A DNA stretch of 64,000 bases from Photobacterium carnosum (lineage in GTDB: Bacteria; Pseudomonadota; Gammaproteobacteria; Enterobacterales; Vibrionaceae), in NCBI RefSeq assembly GCF_002849605.1, contig NZ_NPIB01000018.1:28541-92540 (forward strand). Direction: 5' to 3'. Under the pieces are notes generated by a model. That model was not told the DNA's origin. It searched no databases and saw nothing but the letters and a program-made list of their open reading frames with translations. The position numbers and the translations under genes were made by a program. Shown here piece by piece: positions 8,120 through 17,711 of the stretch (its first letter is position 1; each line of letters begins with the position of its first letter).

Positions 8120-9287
8120 TTATAATTCTAACTCACAACGCATTGATAAACACGCATCTAAAATAATATCTATCTCTTTATCTGTTAATTCACTATTAAC
8201 AGAAAATCGAATCAAATTTTTATTTTTTGGCGTTGCGGGTGAACAAAAAACAGAACCAAAAACATTCATATCCTCTAAATGATCCCGCATTATTTCTGTA
8301 TTGGTTGCATTACCTGTTTCAAGAGCAATTATTTGTGATTGGCTTTGAATATTAAATCCAAGCTTAACTAATCCATTACGTAATTTATCAGCTTGCTCAG
8401 TTAAGCGAAAACGACGATCATCACTGTTTTTAATGACTTCTAATGTCGCCTCTAATACCGCTATTTCATGGGGTAATAACGCTGAACTAAAAATAGCTGG
8501 ACGTGCAACAAACGGTAATGCTTGTCCTATTTTGTTACTACATAATATCGCCCCTGCACGATAAGCAAATGCTTTCGCTAGACTAACCGTTATAAAATCA
8601 ACATCATCAGTTAAACCTAATTGAGCAACTAACCCTGCACCTTTTGGTCCATGAGTACCTAAAGAATGTGATTCATCAACCAAAATAGCACAGCCATAAT
8701 GCTTAGCGAGCGCGACAATCTCAGTCAACGGTGCAACAGTGCCTAATGTACTATAGACAGAATCAACGAGAATAAGTCCCGGTCCATTACGCTTTATTAA
8801 TTTCTCTAAATGGCGAATATTATTATGTAAAAAGCTATGAATCTGAGCTTCTGCAATTCGAGCGCCTTCCCATAATGACATGTGTGCAAAAAAATCAATA
8901 TAGACAGGTGTATTTATAGGTAAGATTGTCTGAATTAATCCAACATTAGCCGCCCATCCAGATTGAGACAAAATACAGTGTTCAAAGCCAGTATAATCAG
9001 CGAGTTGATGTTCAAAAGAATGATCGTCTTCTTTATGTAAAAATATCGCAGACATAACAATATCTTTTTTATTATTGCTTAATGCCTCTATATGAATGTC
9101 TCGAATATATTCATGATTTGATATAGCAAGATAGTCATTACTCTGTAATAAAACACCATTTTCTGTCGGTTTTTTTCCTAAAACTAAATGTTGTTGATTT
9201 TTTCGAGGATAAATAAGCTCTTCTAGATGAAATTCAATTTTTTTTTATAAACTCAGGTAATGGTTTAGATAAATTATGCATGTTCAT
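8120..9287 (-). pseudogene. cqsA: CAI-1 autoinducer synthase CqsA, frameshifted in a poly-A tract
   Basis: CqsA is a PLP-dependent aminotransferase-fold enzyme that makes CAI-1-type signals from acyl-CoA and S-adenosylmethionine or aminobutyrate. The gene starts at 9287 (AAGGA eight bases upstream) and reads MNMHNLSKPLPEFIKK, then hits a stop after nine consecutive A residues (T9 at 9238-9246 on the plus strand). In the next frame the protein continues EFHLEELIYPR, HLVLGKK, LLQSNDYLA and the rest of CqsA. This includes the LVDESHSLGTHGP motif and the PLP lysine in SLAKAFAYRAG. Eight A residues would restore one open frame of normal length (about 388 codons). The remaining downstream ORF, starting at 9055, lacks about 78 residues including part of the substrate region. 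It is either a true or phase-variable frameshift, restored by transcriptional slippage on A9, or a sequencing error. Confidence 0.85.
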
Positions 9288-9496
9288 TGATATTTTCCTT
9301 TTAATTAATAATCATGTTATTTACATATTTATAAATAACGGTGATATATTATTATTAAATTAAAAATACACAACAAATTATTCTATATCTGTTTTATAAA
9401 AAAATACTAATAACATTTCCATTTGCTATAAATGATCTATTTTAAAGATTAATATTATGAGAAACTGTATTATAAAATAATAACACTGAGAATATA

Positions 9497-10150
9497 ATGA
9501 AATACAATGCAGCAATTTTTGATATGGATGGATTATTGCTTGATACTGAAAAAGTGTGTATGACCGCATTTAAACAAACATGTATTGAAATGAATATTCC
9601 ATTTAAGCAGGATGTCTACCTTTCTATCATTGGGCGTAATCAGGCAGGTATTAAGCCAATTATCGAACAAGGCTATGGTGAGCTATTAGATTATAGTGTA
9701 TTTCATCCACGTTGGATGCAGCGTTACCTTGCCGTTGTTGAACATCAAGCTATTCCAGTGAAGCATGGTGTTATTGCTTTATTAGAATGGTTACAAACAC
9801 ACAATATTCCCATGGTCGTAGCGACATCGACTCACAATGCATTAGCACAAAAAAAACTTCGTCTCGCTGGCCTCAACCACTATTTTTCACATATCACCAG
9901 TGGTGATGAAGTTACTCATGGGAAGCCAAACCCTGAAATATATCTTCTTGCTGCACAACGTCTGAACATTGATCCTAAACTATGTATTGCCTTTGAAGAT
10001 TCTAACAATGGTGTAAAGGCTGCGGTGTCTGCCAATATGGCCACACTACAGATCATCGATTTAGTCGAACCAGACGCTGATACTCGCGCTTTAGGGCACC
10101 ATATTTTTAATACTATGGATGAAGCATTAACGTTTTTACAATCACACTAA
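9497..10150 (+). CDS. HAD-superfamily subfamily IA phosphatase
   Basis: This 217-residue protein has the full set of HAD motifs. They are the nucleophile motif FDMDGLLLDTE near the start, motif II VVATSTHN, motif III around GKPNPEIY, and motif IV FEDSNNGVKAA. The layout (cap between motifs I and II) places it in subfamily IA near beta-phosphoglucomutase and the sugar-phosphate phosphatases such as YniC/HxpB. The physiological substrate cannot be given. It is transcribed divergently from cqsA and ends at a strong terminator shared with the convergent pqi operon. Confidence 0.85.
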   Translation: MKYNAAIFDMDGLLLDTEKVCMTAFKQTCIEMNIPFKQDVYLSIIGRNQAGIKPIIEQGYGELLDYSVFHPRWMQRYLAVVEHQAIPVKHGVIALLEWLQTHNIPMVVATSTHNALAQKKLRLAGLNHYFSHITSGDEVTHGKPNPEIYLLAAQRLNIDPKLCIAFEDSNNGVKAAVSANMATLQIIDLVEPDADTRALGHHIFNTMDEALTFLQSH

Positions 10151-10220
10151 TAGAACATACCAATCTAGAGTGTAAAACTAACAATATTATTACTTGGGAT
10201 TACCACATTAACAGAAACAA

Positions 10221-10257
10221 AAAAGCCCACAGGCTATTAACCTGTGGGCTTTTTTTA
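10221..10257. terminator. Bidirectional terminator between the HAD gene and pqiC
   Basis: A perfect 10-bp GC-rich stem (10224-10233 with 10241-10250) has a 7-nt loop, T7 on the plus side and an A run on the other side. It should end both convergent transcripts. Confidence 0.9.
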
Positions 10258-10268
10258 GTGAATAGACT

Positions 10269-10838
10269 TTACTTCACTGCATTTGCTATTTGTGTCGTTA
10301 ACTCACCAACAGCCGTTGATAATGCTTCTACTTGAGCGCTATAACCATCTTTTACTAATGGCACGCTAAACTCAAACGGATGCACTGTTTGCAAATCACC
10401 ACTTGCACCAATGACCATCCACTCACCAGCAACCTTAGCGACACCGGTATATACACCATTAAATTGGTTAATACGAACCTGTAATCCAGGCGCTCCCGCA
10501 GTTGATAGTGTCGGTGTTAACTGTGTTGCCCATAATTGATGCTGCTTTTGGCGTAAATCATGAGTAATACGACGGGTTAGCTGTTTTGATAATGCCTCCC
10601 CCCATAAGTTTTGCTGTGCTTCAACCATCTCTGTTGCTGATGTTTGATAAACTAAACCAGTTCCAGATAAATGTGCAGCAACTTCAACCGGACGTACAAT
10701 CAATAATGGTTGATTATTGACATGCGATACCATTAACGTCTTACCTGCTGGTAACAAGAAGGTATTAATTCCTTCAGGCGTACTACTACAACCTGTTACA
10801 GCTACAGTAGCAGCAGCGATAATTAACCATTTTTTCAT
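10269..10838 (-). CDS. pqiC: Intermembrane transport lipoprotein PqiC
   Basis: This is a 189-residue lipoprotein with signal peptide and lipobox (VTGCSS, Cys17). It matches the PqiC/YmbA (ABC-type transport auxiliary lipoprotein) family by its position after pqiB and by a fold-typical sequence (INTFLLPAG, YTGVAKVAGEW). In the PqiABC system it anchors the periplasmic tunnel made by PqiB to the outer membrane. The start lies 2 bp after the pqiB stop, so it belongs to the same operon pqiA-pqiB-pqiC. Its 3' end is followed by a shared terminator. Confidence 0.85.
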   Translation of the reverse strand: MKKWLIIAAATVAVTGCSSTPEGINTFLLPAGKTLMVSHVNNQPLLIVRPVEVAAHLSGTGLVYQTSATEMVEAQQNLWGEALSKQLTRRITHDLRQKQHQLWATQLTPTLSTAGAPGLQVRINQFNGVYTGVAKVAGEWMVIGASGDLQTVHPFEFSVPLVKDGYSAQVEALSTAVGELTTQIANAVK

Positions 10839-10840
10839 TA

Positions 10841-12496
10841 TTAACGACCTCCAACAGGTACAGGATCTTTTGTTCTCTCATCACCAAATACAAGGGAATT
10901 TGGTTTTTCATTTAGTTGGCGTAACACAGGTTTAAGTTCAGTCATCACTGCTTCAAAACGTGTTAATGCACCTTCAAGATTCTGATATGGCGCAGCATTA
11001 GGACCAAAGCCACTTAATGTTGATTGAATCTGCTTTAGACTCGCACGAACATCACCAGGCAATGCTTGGGTATCTTTTTGTTTTAATAAGTGATCTAAAT
11101 CATTGATCGTCGTTTGCATCGTTGCCATGGTTTTTTCAGATGCTTTTAAGGTTGCCGTCATTGAATTTAATGTATCCTCAACAGGCAATTTATTAAATTT
11201 ATTCAATAAATTTGTTAGCTGTTTTTGTACTTCAGCTAAATCACCCGCTTTGGTTGGGAAGATATCATAACCATCATATTCCAATGTCTTAACTGGCTTT
11301 TCACCTTTATAGACATCCGTGCCAACATACAATGCACCAGTCAGCAAATTACCCGTTTTTAATGTTGCCCGTAGGCCTTTCTTAAATTCTTTTTCAAGGT
11401 TTGCATGTAATGACGTTAACGTACCTTCATCGGTATGATCATAAACACGCCCAAGGTCAATTCGTATTAATACTGGAATCTGCTTGCTCGTAAAACCTTC
11501 TTGGCTTGTTGGTAAACGCAATGGCACTTTTTGTACCGTACCAATTTGAATACCACGATATTCAATTGGAGCCCCCGCTTTTAAGCCGCGAATGGATTCA
11601 CTAAATAACATAACAAAATCAAGATGTTGTTCAAACATTTTTTCACGAACTTCAGCCGCATTCTCATATAGACGATAATATGATTTTTGTTTTAATTGTG
11701 AACTGCCTTGATCATCTGCAGGTGTCGTAAAGGTTACACCACCAGTAATTAACGATTCTAATGAGCCAATCTTAACATTGAAACCTTCGGCACCCATTTT
11801 AACTTGGACACCAGAACTAAGAACAAAATGGCTGCTAGTACGAACTAAACTATCATAAGGTTCAAAGATAAATAATTGATAATTAGCCCGTTTACTGTTG
11901 ATATCAAAACTTACTTGCTCAACACGACCAACGGTAAAACCATCATAAAGCACAGGATCACCCACGCCTAATTTACCCGCTTGACGGCTAGTTAAAATAA
12001 CGCGTAACCCTTTTGCATCCGCAGGTGCAACCGGCGGTACATCTAACGCAACGAAATGATGCTTATCTTCTTTACCTTCACCTGGCTGCATTTCAATATA
12101 TGAGCCAGAAAGCAACGTATCTAAACCAGAAACGCCACCTTTACCAATGCGCGGCTTAACCACCCAGAATAAGGTGTCATTTTTAAGCATGCGCCCAGTA
12201 TCATTGTCCATTTGAGCCGTAACAGTAATATAACTATAGTCTTTACTTAATTGGACTTTTGTTACTACACCAACTTTAACATTTAACGATTTAATCGCGG
12301 TTTTTCCAACTTCAATACCCGAAGCATTTGGCAACCGAATAGTAATCGTCGGTCCTTGGCTATTTAAATATTGAATAAACATCCAAAGACCAATACCTAA
12401 CGCAACCAATGGCACAATCCATATTGGTGATACTTGTTTCAAATGTTGTACTTTAGCCTCTGTCGGCTGGTTATCACTCATCATCTGTTTTCTCAT
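10841..12496 (-). CDS. pqiB: Intermembrane transport protein PqiB (three MCE domains)
   Basis: This 551-residue protein has one N-terminal membrane helix (about 26-45, SPIWIVPLVALGIGLW) followed by three MCE/MlaD repeats, visible at G-I-E-V-G-K-T, KLGVGDPVLYDGF and GLKAGAPIEYRGIQIG. The C-terminal part (about 410-520) is helical and likely forms the needle-like coiled-coil tube. The size matches PqiB rather than the seven-domain LetB. It spans the periplasm to move lipids or hydrophobic compounds between membranes. The start ATG overlaps the pqiA stop as ATGA, but downstream methionines at residues 5 and 6 are also possible starts. Confidence 0.92.
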   Translation of the reverse strand: MRKQMMSDNQPTEAKVQHLKQVSPIWIVPLVALGIGLWMFIQYLNSQGPTITIRLPNASGIEVGKTAIKSLNVKVGVVTKVQLSKDYSYITVTAQMDNDTGRMLKNDTLFWVVKPRIGKGGVSGLDTLLSGSYIEMQPGEGKEDKHHFVALDVPPVAPADAKGLRVILTSRQAGKLGVGDPVLYDGFTVGRVEQVSFDINSKRANYQLFIFEPYDSLVRTSSHFVLSSGVQVKMGAEGFNVKIGSLESLITGGVTFTTPADDQGSSQLKQKSYYRLYENAAEVREKMFEQHLDFVMLFSESIRGLKAGAPIEYRGIQIGTVQKVPLRLPTSQEGFTSKQIPVLIRIDLGRVYDHTDEGTLTSLHANLEKEFKKGLRATLKTGNLLTGALYVGTDVYKGEKPVKTLEYDGYDIFPTKAGDLAEVQKQLTNLLNKFNKLPVEDTLNSMTATLKASEKTMATMQTTINDLDHLLKQKDTQALPGDVRASLKQIQSTLSGFGPNAAPYQNLEGALTRFEAVMTELKPVLRQLNEKPNSLVFGDERTKDPVPVGGR

Positions 12497-13866
12497 TTAT
12501 GTACACTAGGCACTACTGAATTAGATTCAACAGTATCTAACTCTGAATCTTGTTTGTAAGATTTACGCTTAGGCGTCCAAAATACACGCGGATCAAAACT
12601 CATGGCGGATAACATTGTAAATATCACTACAATAGCAAAGCATAACGCTGCAGGGCCGGGTGAAATTGCCATTACATTTTGTAATTGAACTAAAGCTACC
12701 AAAATAGCAACCACGAAAATATCAACCATAGACCAACGACCAATAAGCTCGGTTAAACGGTATAATTTTAAACACTTAATTGCTATCTGGGTAGAATCAT
12801 CTATTCGTTTACCTGCACAAAAATATAGCCATGCTAAAGTAAACATTTTAGCCATCGGAATAAAAATACTGGCCATAAAAATGACCAAAGCAATGGGCCA
12901 TGAACCCATTTTCCAGAGTAGAACTACCCCCCCTAGAATCGTAGATCCTTCCGTTTGACCTAAACTCACGGTGTACATCATTGGATATAAGTTAGCGGGA
13001 ATATAAAAAACGATGGATGCAATCAAATACGCCCAAGCATATTGTAATGAATGGTTAGCATCAAAGACGTGTAATCGGCTATCACAACGTAAACAACGCG
13101 CATGATGTGTTGTTGGCATTGGATTTATTTGATTACAAGCATGACATCCAACATGGTTATGATCCATATGCGTATCACCATCATGAACCCCATCAACTGG
13201 CACCATAGCAAAAAACCGATCCCACAACCATGTTCTATCAACTAATGAAACACATTTAATAACTAGTACACTATAAAGGCAAAAAGCCCAAAACGAATTG
13301 CCTAAACCAATATGTGCTAATGCTGATATTTTAACAAGGCTCACTAAAACGCCCACTAAAAACACATCAACCATTAGCCATGGTTGGATTTTAAATAACA
13401 TTCGACATAAAAATTTAATCCAGCTGCGAGCATGGATAACATGACCAATATTCTTTACTTTGTTAGCGCGGTAATAGAGATATAAAACGAGCACTATATA
13501 CATAGCAGGAAAAATAATTACCGTCGTCATTAACAAAACAGCTAACACGCTATTTTCAAAATGTTGTAATGTTTCGGCCGCATTTAAGAGTGTAATTTGG
13601 TGCCCCATTCCATTTACAGTAAAAGATAAAAATGGAAATGAAAGACTTAATGTTAACATGATTAAACACGCTATGCCGTAAGCAACAGGACGTTGAAAGG
13701 GCAAACTAACGGCTTTTATTAAAGTATGACTACAACGAGGACACGTCGCTTTTTCACCTTCATTTAAATTAGGGATATCAACAACCAACCCACACTCTTC
13801 ACACGCAATCATCATTGATTGTTGCACGTCAACCGCCTTTCGTGCGAGTTTACTTTCTTTACTCAA
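12493..13866 (-). CDS. pqiA: Intermembrane transport protein PqiA
   Basis: This 457-residue inner-membrane protein has the PqiA duplication: two zinc-ribbon-like segments (CEECG with CPRC near 18-41, CHAC with CLRC near 243-260), each followed by about four membrane helices. It is the membrane partner of PqiB and PqiC. In E. coli the operon responds to paraquat through SoxS; no regulatory site could be assigned here. It is the first gene of the operon, with a 620-bp non-coding region upstream. Confidence 0.92.
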   Translation of the reverse strand: MSKESKLARKAVDVQQSMMIACEECGLVVDIPNLNEGEKATCPRCSHTLIKAVSLPFQRPVAYGIACLIMLTLSLSFPFLSFTVNGMGHQITLLNAAETLQHFENSVLAVLLMTTVIIFPAMYIVLVLYLYYRANKVKNIGHVIHARSWIKFLCRMLFKIQPWLMVDVFLVGVLVSLVKISALAHIGLGNSFWAFCLYSVLVIKCVSLVDRTWLWDRFFAMVPVDGVHDGDTHMDHNHVGCHACNQINPMPTTHHARCLRCDSRLHVFDANHSLQYAWAYLIASIVFYIPANLYPMMYTVSLGQTEGSTILGGVVLLWKMGSWPIALVIFMASIFIPMAKMFTLAWLYFCAGKRIDDSTQIAIKCLKLYRLTELIGRWSMVDIFVVAILVALVQLQNVMAISPGPAALCFAIVVIFTMLSAMSFDPRVFWTPKRKSYKQDSELDTVESNSVVPSVHK

Positions 13867-14427
13867 CGTACATCACCTATGACAAATAAATCTGATAGTA
13901 TAGTTTACTAACATATTAAAAATCATTTCAAAAAATAAACACATGCCCAACGAATTATCGTCGACCAACCCAAACTACGTTATAAATAAAACTCATGGTT
14001 ATATACAGCGTTTATTATGTTTACTCACGCATTATTACCATGTGTTATCTCATGACGAGACTTTATTTTGAACGGTATACATTATAACAGTATTCTTACT
14101 TAATACCGCATTACATTTAATCGCCATTCATTTTCACGTTTCATCAACACTCAGAAGGAATAACATAAACCAATGAAAGTATAACCATTCAATAAATCGT
14201 CCTTTACTCTTTAAAAATATTGCATATTACAGCTTAAATCAGTGGTTATCGCTACGTTTAGTTTAAAGTGTAATTTTTTATTACAAATAGATACTACTCA
14301 TAAGTATTTGAAGAAATGTAAAATGGCTATCCATATGTATAAATACATTATCTGATAAAAAAAGACACCATTGAATGAACAGTTAGCCATAGTATTATCA
14401 AAAATTCTTCATTAGATAATAATCAAT
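13867..14427. other. Non-coding stretch upstream of pqiA
   Basis: AT-rich sequence with no ORF worth calling on either strand and no clear repeat or RNA gene. It must contain the pqiABC promoter on the minus strand. Confidence 0.6.
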
Positions 14428-14479
14428 AAAAAAGCCCCTAATACTCTTTCAACTGGAAAGATATTTATTAGAGGCTTTT
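14428..14479 (-). terminator. Terminator after the PACE efflux gene
   Basis: A 14-bp stem, including G-U pairs, joins TATTAGGGGCTTTT and its partner, with a smaller hairpin (CTTTCCAGTTGAAAG) nested in the loop. On the minus strand it runs into TTTTTTATTG. Confidence 0.7.
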
Positions 14480-14495
14480 ATCAAACTATTCTGTT

Positions 14496-14918
14496 TTAAT
14501 CTTGTGATACTTCAGGTATTGGAAATAAGCGATCATAAGCAATGTTATAAACATATGCATAAATAAGATAAAAAAGCACCATTCCAATATCAAGTACAAA
14601 AGCTTCCCACAACGTAACTTTGAGTACCCAAGACAAAATAGGAATAGTAACAACAAGAAGTCCAGCTTCAAATCCAATACTATGAATAATGCGGATAATA
14701 GAGGTTTTCGTAGCGGTTTTATAGCGACGATAAAGCATACGATCAAACCATATATTATAGATATAGTTCCAACCGGTTGCTAAAATTGAAAACGCAATCC
14801 CAACAACACCAACATGACTACCATCAAACCCAAATTGACTTAATACAAGCACCATTAAAATTAAGCCAATAATTTCAAAACAAATCGCATGGCGAATACG
14901 ATCCAACCGCGTTCTCAT
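14496..14918 (-). CDS. PACE-family efflux transporter (AceI-like)
   Basis: This 140-residue membrane protein has four helices in two repeated BTP units, the hallmark of proteobacterial antimicrobial compound efflux (PACE) proteins. Diagnostic pieces are RLDRIRHAICFEIIGL in the first repeat, the W-N-x-x-Y-N-x-x-FD motif (WNYIYNIWFD), RIIHSIGFEAGLL opening the second repeat, and YNIAYDRLFP at the end. The conserved first-helix glutamate (CFEII) is present; in AceI the equivalent residue is needed for proton-coupled export of chlorhexidine and short diamines. The start at 14918 is chosen because a TGAGGAA Shine-Dalgarno lies upstream; an in-frame ATG at 14969 would add 17 residues. Confidence 0.85.
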   Translation of the reverse strand: MRTRLDRIRHAICFEIIGLILMVLVLSQFGFDGSHVGVVGIAFSILATGWNYIYNIWFDRMLYRRYKTATKTSIIRIIHSIGFEAGLLVVTIPILSWVLKVTLWEAFVLDIGMVLFYLIYAYVYNIAYDRLFPIPEVSQD

Positions 14919-15032
14919 CAAAAATTTCCTCAGTATATTTATTTTTATAATAGATAGCTTTATATGCATATAACTATAAATGTTTTTTTGCTATTAACAA
15001 GCTAGAACCCATCCGAAAAACAGATAGACAAG

Positions 15033-16028
15033 CTATTTATCTAACAACTCAGAAGCCTTACAACACCGTTGAGCTATAGCAATTGTTGAGGCTAACATCT
15101 TTGAGTCCATTGATTGCTGCAATGCTTTTTTATCTGCTTTTAATTGCATAACTTGCTGACGAAGTTGGTCTATAACCAATTGAGAATCATGTTGTTTTTT
15201 TACTTTTTCCTCTAATTTTTGAAATAAAGCCTCGACATCAACAACACTGTTCTCTATACCATCATCTGATATTGTCAATGCCTGTTGTCGCTGTGTTGCC
15301 TCTGCTGCAAGTTGCTTTACAAAGGATCCCATTTCATCGGCAGATCCAACGAGACGATTAAATATAAGCAAAAATGAACAAATTTCTGCATCAGTAGAAA
15401 AATTAGGATAACGTATTTTATGATCGATCTCGGTCCACGCTTCTTCAAAAATAGTTCTTACCTGTACTTCCGTAAAAACACACCGTTGTTGTAACTGAGT
15501 ACCAAATACATAATGTAACGATCGATAACCTGCAGGATGTATTTTTACTTTAATATCCGCAGGTAATTTAGTTGAAACTTCATCATCACCATTTCTTACA
15601 TAATAAACAGGTGGCTCTTCATACTGCCACTTACTCATTAAATAATCATGGATAACTAATCCATCATCTTTAAATAAATGTAGAGCCCGCACACCAATCA
15701 GATCAGTGACAATGGCATCATAGTTATATTGATTAATACCAAGATATTTAGTTTTGAATGTCGCAATATTAGGCTGTGTTTTTCTAACGATTTTTTCCAT
15801 TAAATGCTGTGGTTTTTTTACTCGCCAGCGCACAGAATGGACATGTGAACATTGCTGAATAATACGTGCATATGATTCAGCGGTAACATTTAGTGCTTCA
15901 GTTCGTTGTTCGTGGCACAAGCCGATTGCTTTTAATTCCGACCACGTAATCTGACTGGCTTGCCACTGTTGTTGACTAATCCGATTTTGGTGCAGAAATT
16001 CATCTTCTGTCAAAAAAGCAATACTCAT
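15033..16028 (-). CDS. RelA/SpoT-domain (p)ppGpp synthetase-like protein with C-terminal coiled coil
   Basis: This 331-residue protein contains a RelA/SpoT nucleotidyltransferase core but no HD hydrolase, TGS or ACT domain. Synthetase signatures are RVKKPQHLMEKI (about 69-80), IVTDLIGVRALHLF (the catalytic aspartate region), GYRSLHYVFG (the G-loop equivalent) and EVQVRTIFEEAWTEIDHKIRY (the conserved glutamate and following helix). Residues from about 260 to 315 are rich in Q, K, E and L and look like a coiled coil. It differs from canonical RelA and SpoT in size. It could be a small alarmone synthetase or a toxSAS-type toxin; no obvious antitoxin gene adjoins it. The neighbouring KTSC gene is 165 bp upstream on the same strand. 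Confidence 0.75.
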   Translation of the reverse strand: MSIAFLTEDEFLHQNRISQQQWQASQITWSELKAIGLCHEQRTEALNVTAESYARIIQQCSHVHSVRWRVKKPQHLMEKIVRKTQPNIATFKTKYLGINQYNYDAIVTDLIGVRALHLFKDDGLVIHDYLMSKWQYEEPPVYYVRNGDDEVSTKLPADIKVKIHPAGYRSLHYVFGTQLQQRCVFTEVQVRTIFEEAWTEIDHKIRYPNFSTDAEICSFLLIFNRLVGSADEMGSFVKQLAAEATQRQQALTISDDGIENSVVDVEALFQKLEEKVKKQHDSQLVIDQLRQQVMQLKADKKALQQSMDSKMLASTIAIAQRCCKASELLDK

Positions 16029-16192
16029 TTTAGCTCACTTATTAATAAAGAATATTTATCTATAAATATTAACAATCAATTAAATATTACATCGTTTATC
16101 AAATTTATAATTGAACATAAATTATGCTTTTCATCTATGTATTTCAACTTAATACAAACTTTAAAATGATAACAAAGTTACCACTAATGGCA

Positions 16193-16405
16193 TTACTGCT
16201 TTATTGAATAATTTATCTTAATCACCTGTCGATAATAATCATCAACCGAGTTTGCTAACGAAAAATGATAAAAAGCATACAGTGATACATTTGTGTATAC
16301 CGTATATTCTCCACCATCATCAAAATTAATATACAGACAATCATTAGTTGCATCATGTCCTATTTTCTTTATTGAATCAGAATTAACAACAAACCAATTA
16401 ATCAT
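16193..16405 (-). CDS. KTSC-domain small protein
   Basis: This 70-residue protein matches the KTSC fold: an N-terminal strand with SDSIKKIGHDATNDCLYINFDDGGEYTVY, followed by the short helix and DDYYRQVIK where family members have a K-Y-F-N-x-x-I-like stretch. KTSC domains occur alone or fused to nucleic-acid enzymes and their function is not known. The terminal lysine-containing motif is altered (YYRQVIKINYS). It is probably monocistronic and lies upstream of the RelA/SpoT-domain gene on the same strand. Confidence 0.7.
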   Translation of the reverse strand: MINWFVVNSDSIKKIGHDATNDCLYINFDDGGEYTVYTNVSLYAFYHFSLANSVDDYYRQVIKINYSIKQ

Positions 16406-16608
16406 TCATATTCACCCGTTATTCATTGAATAATTAATCATGCCAAAAACGCTATAATATACCTACATTTTTTTGCTTTTCATTATTTTTGCAGTCAAAA
16501 ACGGCACTTAACTAACGCTTCACCTAGTTGTACTAGTCACTTTAAGGCCGCTCACGTAAACTGACCTCATTATTTTGGTACTTAATCGTTTAGGAATTGA
16601 GTAAAAAC

Positions 16609-17595
16609 ATGAAACGTATTCCAACAAATATTATTACTGGCTTCTTAGGTGCCGGAAAAACCACCGCTATTCTTTCTTTGCTCGCTCGCAAACCTAAACA
16701 TGAAAAGTGGGCTATTTTAATTAATGAATTCGGTAATATTGGCGTTGATGGTGCCCTTCTAGAACAACAAGGAGCTATCATCAAAGAAGTTCCTGGTGGC
16801 TGTATGTGCTGTGTTGCAGGCTTACCCATGTCTGTAGGTATTAATGCGCTATTAGCTCAGAAACCTGACCGCTTATTACTTGAGCCAACAGGTTTGGGTC
16901 ACCCAAAAGAAGTCATTCATAAATTAACATCAGAAAGCTACCGCAACTATGTCGATTTGCGCGCAACAATCACCGTGGTTGATCCTCGCCATTTTGCAGA
17001 GAGCATTTATACTGATAACGTTAATTTTCAAGATCAACTCGCATTAGCCGATGTCGTCGTTGCCAATAAAATTGATCAATGTGATGACTTTGATTTATAC
17101 ACGTTCCAAACAGCAATGGAAAAAGCGGAGCCTAAGAAAGCTCTTATTGCTGAAGTTGAACATGGCCGACTTGAACTTGAATGGCTTGATATTGAACGTA
17201 CAGATCGTCAGGCACAGCATAGCCATCATCATGGTCACGACCAAACAGAACCACTACCAGAATTAGAATTAGCGCCTGGACAACAATTTATTCGCAAAGA
17301 AAACCATGGTCAGGGCTATCACAGTTGTGGCTGGTTCTTTGCCGCTGATCAATTATTTGAATTTTCAAAATTATTCAGTCTATTTTCAAACCTCAGTGCT
17401 AATCGTATTAAAGCGGTAGTGAATACTGAAAATGGTTGCTTTGCTTTTAACGTTGTTAATCAAGTTGTGTCAGTGAATGAACTCTCACTAGAAGGATTTG
17501 AATCGCGTATTGAAGTTATTGATAGTGAGATCTTACCGTGGGATGAACTGGAAAATATTCTATGTTCAATTACTGAAAATACGGTAGCTAAATAA
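16609..17595 (+). CDS. COG0523-family GTP-binding metallochaperone (CobW/YeiR/ZigA-like)
   Basis: This G3E-family GTPase of about 328 residues handles metal ions, most likely zinc. It shows Walker A GFLGAGKT near residue 11, the metal-binding CxCC motif in GGCMCC, a Walker B-type region (LLLEPTGLGHP), the NKID guanine-specificity motif, a histidine-rich linker (HSHHHGHD), and the CobW C-terminal domain (YHSCGWFFAADQLF). The start at ATG 16609 is preferred over TTG 16597: an AGGAA and a GAG lie at usable distance from it, and the protein then begins MKRIPTNIITG like its relatives. No convincing Zur box was found upstream. Confidence 0.88.
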   Translation: MKRIPTNIITGFLGAGKTTAILSLLARKPKHEKWAILINEFGNIGVDGALLEQQGAIIKEVPGGCMCCVAGLPMSVGINALLAQKPDRLLLEPTGLGHPKEVIHKLTSESYRNYVDLRATITVVDPRHFAESIYTDNVNFQDQLALADVVVANKIDQCDDFDLYTFQTAMEKAEPKKALIAEVEHGRLELEWLDIERTDRQAQHSHHHGHDQTEPLPELELAPGQQFIRKENHGQGYHSCGWFFAADQLFEFSKLFSLFSNLSANRIKAVVNTENGCFAFNVVNQVVSVNELSLEGFESRIEVIDSEILPWDELENILCSITENTVAK

Positions 17596-17711
17596 TCCAA
17601 TTAATCCGTCGTTATAGATTCATCGCTCATACCAATTGCAGTAATAGTGAGAAATTTTATCACTTTACTGCTAGGTTATAAAATAGAGCTCATAAAAAGA
17701 AGGGAGCACAA

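Noticed and set aside
16450..16475. Zur box upstream of the COG0523 GTPase
   Set aside because: TATAATATA is present but the flanking half-sites do not match the palindrome.
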